Positions 57,654 to 64,000 of a stretch of 64,000 bases of DNA are shown here, one piece after another (positions within the stretch are counted from its first letter, which is position 1; every line of letters starts with the position of its first letter). The stretch is from Przewalskia tangutica (Eukaryota; Streptophyta; Magnoliopsida; Solanales; Solanaceae). The stretch spans positions 33,084,446 through 33,148,445 of the forward strand of contig CM056724.1 of assembly GCA_029844215.1 (NCBI GenBank), read 5' to 3'. The notes beneath the pieces were generated by a model. That model saw only the letters and a program-made list of their open reading frames with translations, did no database searches and was not told where the DNA came from. The position numbers and the translations under genes were made by a program.

Positions 57654-59227
57654 CCCCTTAGGATTGCAAGACTTCATCAACACTTAGAGAGATTCCAAGA
57701 CACACAAAAAAATACTCCCTCCCTTTGATATTGCTCTCGGCACCCCCCCCCAATTTGTGAAGAACAATAGTTCAATTGTTGTTGTTTAATCCCAAATACC
57801 TTAGCCAAGTGTCCCTAGTAGTGTTCTAAAGATATCCCAACACAAAGATCCCGAAAATATTACGTTAATCCGATAGTCGCAAAGTGAAACCCTAAGGTGA
57901 TCTTCATATTTTGGATGAAGTGTTAAGAGAAGTTGGTTAGGAACTTCTAAGGATTGCTTGGAGTGGATTGGAACATAAGGAATAAGAGCTAACGTTGCTA
58001 AGGATCGACTTGTAGATCTTGGATAATTTTGGGCTTATTGAGGTAATGATCTTTGTCCTTATAATGAAATTGGAGATTACATGTTATAGTAGTATATAAC
58101 TAAGTTTGTGATATGTGGAAGGAAGATTAAAAAGAATTGGACCTATTTAAGAGGTAATGAAATAAGAATTGGCATGCTAGCCATTAAAATGGTAAAAACA
58201 TTACCTATTACTTGTTGACAGTTAATAACAAGTTAAAGTAACTTATATAAAGATTGGAATATAAGTTGGAAGATTAAAGAAGTAATTCTGGCATGCTAGC
58301 CGAAAATTGGATAAGTTTGATTGTAGTAGTTGGCCAAGAACACCAACTAAAGGACTGTATTTATATTGGACTGTATTTACATTGGATTGTATTTACATTG
58401 GACTGTTTTTGTATTAGTGTGGGGCAGAATTTTACACGTCCAGTTATGCGTGTAATCCCCTTTGACTTGTTGTATTGTTGCGCCTTAAATGTGGCATGTT
58501 GGCTATTGACTTCGGGCCTTGAAAAAGGTGAAAAAGTATGTAGATACAGGGGAAGTGCTGCCCAATTTTCTGTAGAATAAGAGACCTTATGCTTATAAGT
58601 ATTCTATGAAGAAAATTAGAAGTTGATAGATGTGTTATGGTTATTATAGGTTGATACTCTACGCGCGACATATTCGACTTGGCAAGTGGATTTAGCCGAG
58701 GAGGTATGTGATTCTTCATATCCTCTTGAGAATGATTGTTGTGAAATATATAGTACGGTAGACGTACGTGTGTGAAATGAATTGGGTTTCATTTTTTGAT
58801 GTCCTTAACTTAACTTCTAAATCTTAAGAGCCTTGAATTATTCTAAAAAGGTTGTGAATCATTATTTGGAAAGGAATTGATACTTGGTTTTAAAAGAATA
58901 TGTTCTCTTGGTTTTCCAAATGAATGTAGTTGTTTTGAATTATTAAAAAGTATAAGTGTTATAATAGCTTTATGGGGAGTTAGTTGTAACGACTTGAGGA
59001 GGATAAAAAGAACGATTTACTTACTTGATTATAAAAGCCTTGTAATGATTTCTGAAGGTGTAGTAAGTTGGTTTGATAAGTAAACATGTTATGATACTAC
59101 GAGCGTTAGTGTCTTGAGATTTTTTGTGTTAAGGAGGTTTTCCTAATTTGCTTATGTTGTCTACGATGGCCGGTTGCGTTTGTATTATATCACTTAAACC
59201 CTGGCCATGTTACATTGTTCATATGTC

Positions 59228-59470
59228 GCGGGTTAGCTACCCCCGATGCGAGGAATACCTCATGCGGGTCCATGTGACCTATGCGGATTGCGGGAGTCCA
59301 GGAATTACCCCATGTGTGTTACCCCGATGCGAGGAATACCTCATGCGGGTCCATGTGACCTATCCGGACTGCGGGAGTTCAGGAAATGTCGCGGGTTAGC
59401 TACCCCTGATGCGAGGAATACCTCATGCGGGTCCACGTGACCTATGCGGATTGCGGGAGTCCAGGATTAG
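59228..59470 (+). repeat. Minisatellite in Gypsy C LTR, three copies of 80-83 bp
   Basis: GATGCGAGGAATACCTCATG starts at about 59245, 59325 and 59408. Each copy continues with GCGGGTCCATGTGACCTAT and GCGGGAGTYCAGGA. It lies about 630 bp before the LTR end. Confidence 0.85.
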
Positions 59471-60107
59471 GATTTGCACAATGATACTAAGGGCGAATGA
59501 CCCTACTTCGATCATTGGCGGTCTATTCAGAACCGGTCAGGTTACACCTATTTGCTCTCGTATATACTATGGCACTATGTACTGTTAATTGGTTTTTCAT
59601 ACATGTCTGTGGATTTATTTTAGAGTGTTATGATTTTATTACAGTACTTTCAGTTTCACATACTTGGTACCTGTTGTACTGACCTCCTTCGGGGGGCTGC
59701 GTTCATGCCGCAGGTAGAGGTACATCGGTTGTTGATCCTCGCTCATAGGATCACCGTTCTGCTTTTTGGGAAGCTCCGTTTCTCCGGAGGCTTATCTTTT
59801 GGTATGATTCCCTGTCATTATAGGTTCATGTACATTCAGGGGTATGGCTGGGCCCTTTCCCGTCATAGTTGTTATAAACTCTTAGAGGTCTGTAGTCCTG
59901 TTGTAAGTTGGGTTTGTAAAGGATATAATTGTTCAGGCTTTGATTTTTATATACATGTTGAAAGGCAACCTTATCGGTTAGCCTGTTTCTTATTCTGCAT
60001 TGTTTTATGTCTTTGAGTTTATTCCGCTGGTTTTTCTCTGATGTATACCTACTAGGGTGCCCGGGTTAGGCACCAGTCGCGGGCCCGAGGTCGGGTCGTG
60101 ACAAAAG

Positions 60108-60120
60108 TGGTATCAGAGCA
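60108..60120 (+). other. Primer binding site of Gypsy C
   Basis: TGGTATCAGAGCA, four bases after the LTR end, complementary to the 3' end of initiator tRNA-Met. Confidence 0.9.
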
Positions 60121-60309
60121 GTTAATCCTCGGAAAGTGTCTACAGACCGTATCTAGTAGATTCTTGATTATTGGCGTGTTGTGCACCACACCTATAATCA
60201 GGAGGCTACATGATATTTAGGATTGGTTTCCATTCTTCTCACTCTGAGATCGTGCAATAGAGTTATGTTATAGGTTGAACTCCCTCTAACATATTCTTAT
60301 GTACCAGTT

Positions 60310-61262
60310 ATGCCTCGCATGAGTGCAACCGTGGCTGAAGAACAAAGCGAGAGGCGCTGAGTGGGACTCGAGGGTTACTGAGGCACGAGCGATCATTGCA
60401 CGAGATAGTGCTTGAATGGCAAGTTCTACGACGCGCGGTTCGAAGGAGTTTAGAGCGGCAAGTATCTCATCGAGGCCACGATACTGAGCCTCGGCCCATC
60501 GTCGAGGCGAGAGGATATGGGTTACAGGAGATGGCCCGATTACTAGCTAGGATCGTGGCGGCGGGAGGACGACGGAGGCCGGTGGTACGATGGTGCGCCC
60601 GAACCGATAGTTTGAGGCTTCGGGACTTCTTGAGTTGCAGTCCACCAGAATTCTATTGATCGAGAACTGAGGAAGATCCTCAGGAGTTTATTCGACAGCT
60701 GCAGCGAATCATGAAGGTGATCAAGGCCTCATAAACAGAGTCAGTGGTATTGAGTTCTCATCGGCTGCGTGATATTGCAGTCAACTGGTTTGATTCATGG
60801 GAGCTGTCCCGGGAGGAGCATGCGCTTCCAGCTGGTTGGGACGAGTTCTCGGAGGCGTTTCTTAACCACTTCTTGCCTCCACAGATGAGGAGAGCCCAGG
60901 TGGATAGGTTTATGATGTTGAGACATAATGGGCGGGCGGTTCGAGAGTACAACATAGAGTTCGACTCGTTGGCTCGGTATGCCCCCACTCTAGTGGAAGA
61001 CATGGAGGATAGAGTGCACCGCTATGTCACGGGGATTGATGATTATTTAGTAGAGGGTTGCATAGGGGTAGCTCTTCAGCCGGGCATGGACATTTCCCGC
61101 ATACAGGCTTATGCACAGGGGACTGAGGAACGTAGAGGTCGACGTAAGGACCAGGATCAACATAAGAGGTCCAAGACAGCAGGGTCCTTTGGTAACTTTC
61201 GAGCGGGCGACCTCGGCCGAGCTAGATATGCACCTCAGCCAGTACAGAGTACTCCTTCGTAG
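60310..61262 (+). pseudogene. Gypsy C gag
   Basis: An ATG at 60310 opens a short frame that stops at 60358. The gag core follows with DFLSCSPPEFY, EEDPQEFIRQLQRIMKVI and, at 60744-61262, VNWFDSWELSREEHALPAGW, EFSEAFLNHFLP and VREYNIEFDSLARYAP, typical of the retrotransposon gag family (capsid). Stops are at 60657 and 60732. A CCHC zinc knuckle is expected downstream (61262-61680) but I could not place it with confidence, and the frame shifts there. Confidence 0.85.
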
Positions 61263-61689
61263 TCTTCGGGGCGTCCGAGGTATTGAGGCGGTCAAGGCTC
61301 GTGACTTCGGTTTCGGGAAGGCAGGGGTTATAACCGATCGAGACCACCCACCCCTCGGTGTGGCCGATGCGGTAGACCCCATTTCGGGAATTGTGGTAGT
61401 GCTTTATGAGCTTGTTTCACTTGCGTCCGACAGGGCCATTTTTCGAAGAATTGTCCGACTAGAGGTAGCGCAGATGGTAGGGTTCAGCCTACAGGGTCGT
61501 TCGTCGCGTCTTCATCTCCTGCGGTTACTCGCCCCGGATGGCAGGGTGCTCATGGGCCAGCAGGTCGTGGCAGAGATCGTGGTAGGGAACCTAGTTCCAG
61601 CGGTCCTCAGAATCACATTTATGCCTTATCCAGCCGTCAGGACCAGGAGGCGTCGCCGGATGTCGTCACAGGTATATTATTGGTTTCAT

Positions 61690-64000
61690 GATGTGACGTA
61701 TATGCTTTGATAGATCCGGGTTCTACTTTGTCCTATATATCTCCTCATATTGCTGGTAGAATAGGGATAGAGCCTGAGTCCATAGAACCATTTGAGGTAG
61801 CTACACCAGTAGGTGATTCAGTGGTAGCAAAACGGGTATATAAGGCTTGCCCGGTGACTATTTACAGTCGTTAGACCCTAGCCGACTTGATAGAGTTGGA
61901 TATGATAGATTTTGATGCTATTATGGGTATGGATTGGTTGGCTTCTTGCTACGCCTATGTGGAATGTAGGGAGAGATTGGTACGGTTCCAGTTTCCCGAT
62001 AAGCCGGTTATCGAGTGGAAAGGGAATACAGCGTCGCCGAGGGGTAGGTTTATTTCGTACCTCAAGGCTAGGAAGATGGTTCAGAAGGGATATATCTACC
62101 ATCTTATTCGGGTATTTGATATAGAGGATGAGTTGCCAGATCTTCAGTCTGTTCCGGTTGTTAGAGAATTTCCGGATGTTTTCCCAGACGATCTCCTAGG
62201 CATTCCTCCTGAGAGGTAAATAGAGTTCTGTATTGACGTTCTGCCTGATACTCGGCCTATATCTATTCCTCCGTACAGAATGGCACCTGCTGAGTTGAGG
62301 GAGTTGAAGGACCAGCTGAAAGATTTGCTGGAGAAAGGCTTTATTAGGCCTAGTACTTCACCTTGGGGAGTGCCGGTATTATTTGTAAAGAAGAAGGATG
62401 GGACGCTGCGCATGTGTGTTGATTACAGGCAGTTGAACAAGGTAACCATAAAAAATAGATACCCCCTCCCCAGGATTGATGACTTGTTTGATCAGTTGCA
62501 GGGAGCGAAGTGTTTTTCCAAGATAGACCTGCGATCTGGTTATCATCAGGTGCGTGTTAGGGAGACAGATGTCCCAAGGACTGCATTCAGGACCCGGTAT
62601 GGGCATTATGAGTTCAGGGTGATGTCTTTCGATTTGACTAATGCTCCAGCTGTATTTATGGATTTAATGAACCGGGTGTTTAAGCCATTTCTGGATACGT
62701 TTGTTATAGTATTCATTGATGACATTCTGGTTTATTCTCGCCGCGGGCGAGCACGCAGATCATTTGAGGCGATGCGAGGTCCTCCAGAGCCGACAGTTAT
62801 ATGTCAAGTTCTCTAAATATGAGTTTTGGTTAGCTTCAGTGGCATTCTTAGGGCATGTTATCGGGGCCGATGGTATTCGGGTTGATACAACAAAGATCGA
62901 GGCAGTAAAGACTTGCCCTAGGCCCACTACACCAACTGAGGTGCGCAATTTTTTGGGTTTGCGGGTTATTATCGGAGGTTTGTGGAGAAGTTTGCTTCGA
63001 TTTCAGCACCATTGACTAGGCTGACTCAGAAAGCGGCTAAGTTCCAGTGGATGGATGCTTGTGAAAAGGGATTCCAGTCACTGAAGGAGAAATTGACGAC
63101 GACCCAGTTCTTACTCTTCCAGAGGGTTTAGACGGGTATGTGGTTTATTGTGATGCGTCGGGTGTCGGGCTTGGGTGTGTGCTGATGCAGCATGGTAAGG
63201 TTATAGCTTACGCATCTCGACAGCTCAAGAAACATGAGAAGAACTACCTCACGCATGACTTGGAGTTGACAGCAGTGATTCATTCCTTGAAGATCTGGAG
63301 GCATTATTTATATGGAGTTCATGTGGATATTTATACAGACCACAAGAGCCTCTAGTATATCTTCAGCCAGAGGGAGCTGAACTTGCCATAGAGATGGTGG
63401 TTAGAGTTACTTAAGGATTATGACGTCGATATCCTATACCACCCAGGGAAGGCCAATGTAATTGTAGATGCCCTTAGTCATAGATCGATGGGTAGTATGT
63501 CAGATTTGCAGCCAGAGAGAAGGGGCATGGTCCGCGAGATACATCAGCTAGCGAGCCTTGGGGTTCGATTGGTTGGTTCTGATAGTAGTAGGGTTCGGGT
63601 TCGAGAGGTTGCCGAGTCTTCCATCGTCGAGGGGGTGAAGAGGCGACAGTATGAGGATCCGATTATGACCCGGTATCGAGATACGGCTCTTCGAGAGGAG
63701 AATGGTCCATTTGAGGTAGCACCTGATGGGGTGCTAAGATACGAGGGTAGATTGTGTGTACCCTATATTGCAGGACTTCGTCAGCAGGTTCTAGGGGAAG
63801 CACACAGCGCTCGTTACTCTATTCATTCTGGGTCGACAAAGATGTACCACGACCTCAGATGTTTGTATTGGTGGGATGGCCTGAAGAGGGACGTTGCAGA
63901 GTTCGTTGCTCAGTGTCCGAATTGTCAGCATGTCAAGGTGGAGCACCAAAAGCCTGGTGGGTTGCTGCAGACGATTGAGATTCCGACCTGGAAATGGGAG
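61690..64000 (+). pseudogene. Gypsy C pol: protease, RT, RNase H, start of integrase
   Basis: Protease: ALIDPGSTLSYIS (61710 on), then AKRVYKACPV and AIMGMDWLASC. RT: VREFPDVFPDDL, MAPAELRELKDQLKDLLEKG, VDYRQLNKVT, FSKIDLRSGYHQVRV and the catalytic FIDDILVYS at about 62716, where both Asp are intact. RNase H: VVYCDASGVGLGCVLMQHGK and YTDHKSL (63140-63355). Integrase zinc finger: HSARYSIHSGSTKMYHDL and CPNCQH (63800-63930). Breaks: TAG at 61873, TAA at 62218, a frameshift near 62742, frame loss near 62970, and TAG replacing Gln after TDHKSL at 63354. Otherwise well preserved, so it is a young but dead copy. Confidence 0.9.

Larger units (their letters stand above)
57042..60103 (+). mobile_element. 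5' LTR of Gypsy C (3062 bp)
   Basis: Begins TGTTACACCCCGTAG and ends GAGGTCGGGTCGTGACA. TATA box at 57644, G-tract at 57489-57502, minisatellite at 59228-59470, and the family box ACTCTTAGAGGTCTGTAG at 59878-59895. Frames inside (58293-58580, 59148-59399, 59630-60016) are not supported as genes. Confidence 0.88.
57042..64000 (+). mobile_element. Gypsy element C (chromovirus type), 5' LTR to integrase, cut by the window end
   Basis: LTR 57042-60103, primer binding site 60108-60120, gag, protease, RT, RNase H and the integrase zinc finger follow in Gypsy order. It has the same family termini as elements A and B, in the opposite orientation (starts TGTTACACCCC, ends GGTCGTGACA). It is inserted in the Copia RT linker. 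The long LTRs and motifs suggest the Del/Tekay lineage, but the integrase C-terminus that would show a chromodomain is outside the window. Confidence 0.9.

Overview
This is plant nuclear DNA, almost certainly from a large-genome eudicot. The LTR, hAT and SINE families look Solanaceae-like to me, but that is an impression and was not checked by search. I see no intact host gene anywhere in the 64 kb. The whole window is a stack of transposons inserted into one another, as in pericentromeric or other heterochromatin. Every protein-coding stretch I recognise is transposon-derived and broken by stops or frameshifts, except for one mitochondrial gene fragment.

Left part (1-16.6 kb). The 3' end of a large non-autonomous LTR element, with an 85-bp tandem array and a 2.5-kb LTR, lies inside a hAT transposase gene (hAT-1). 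hAT-1 itself sits in the gag start of a Copia fragment. Next come a tRNA-derived SINE with a 15-bp target duplication and a Stowaway-like MITE. A second copy of the same Copia family (7726-15669, reverse, target duplication GGTAT) follows; it is internally deleted and carries a 3.4-kb solo LTR (10170-13614, target duplication ACTGA). This Copia copy landed inside a small MITE-like repeat that recurs at 34.2 and 36.0 kb. Another MITE lies at 16.3-16.6 kb.

Middle part (17.1-36.2 kb). A MULE transposase pseudogene with a SWIM-like motif and an OTU-like C-terminal tail is split by two related Gypsy insertions. One is a solo LTR (17949-20640). The other is a complete-ended reverse element (21803-32254) whose protease, RNase H and integrase are recognisable but whose gag and reverse transcriptase are not. 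AT-rich duplicated sequence, two MITEs and a 1-kb non-autonomous hAT element follow.

Right part (36.2-64 kb). A reverse-strand Copia element is the host of three independent insertions. The first is a 15-kb non-autonomous LTR element (36510-51690), with a second hAT element (hAT-2, 38204-41680) inside its 5' LTR and four kinds of tandem repeat in its body. The second is a 3.7-kb piece of mitochondrial DNA (about 51861-55581) that contains a cox1 fragment. The third is a Gypsy chromovirus-type element (57042 to beyond the window end) with a 3.1-kb LTR, PBS, gag, protease, RT, RNase H and integrase zinc finger. Removing these insertions rejoins the Copia RNase H reading frame, which proves the order of events.

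I found no convincing new biological system. The most unusual material is in the non-autonomous LTR element: nested 85-bp and 46-bp arrays open in all three forward frames, a 99-bp repeat with a possibly covarying hairpin, and paired perfect hairpins next to the polypurine tract.
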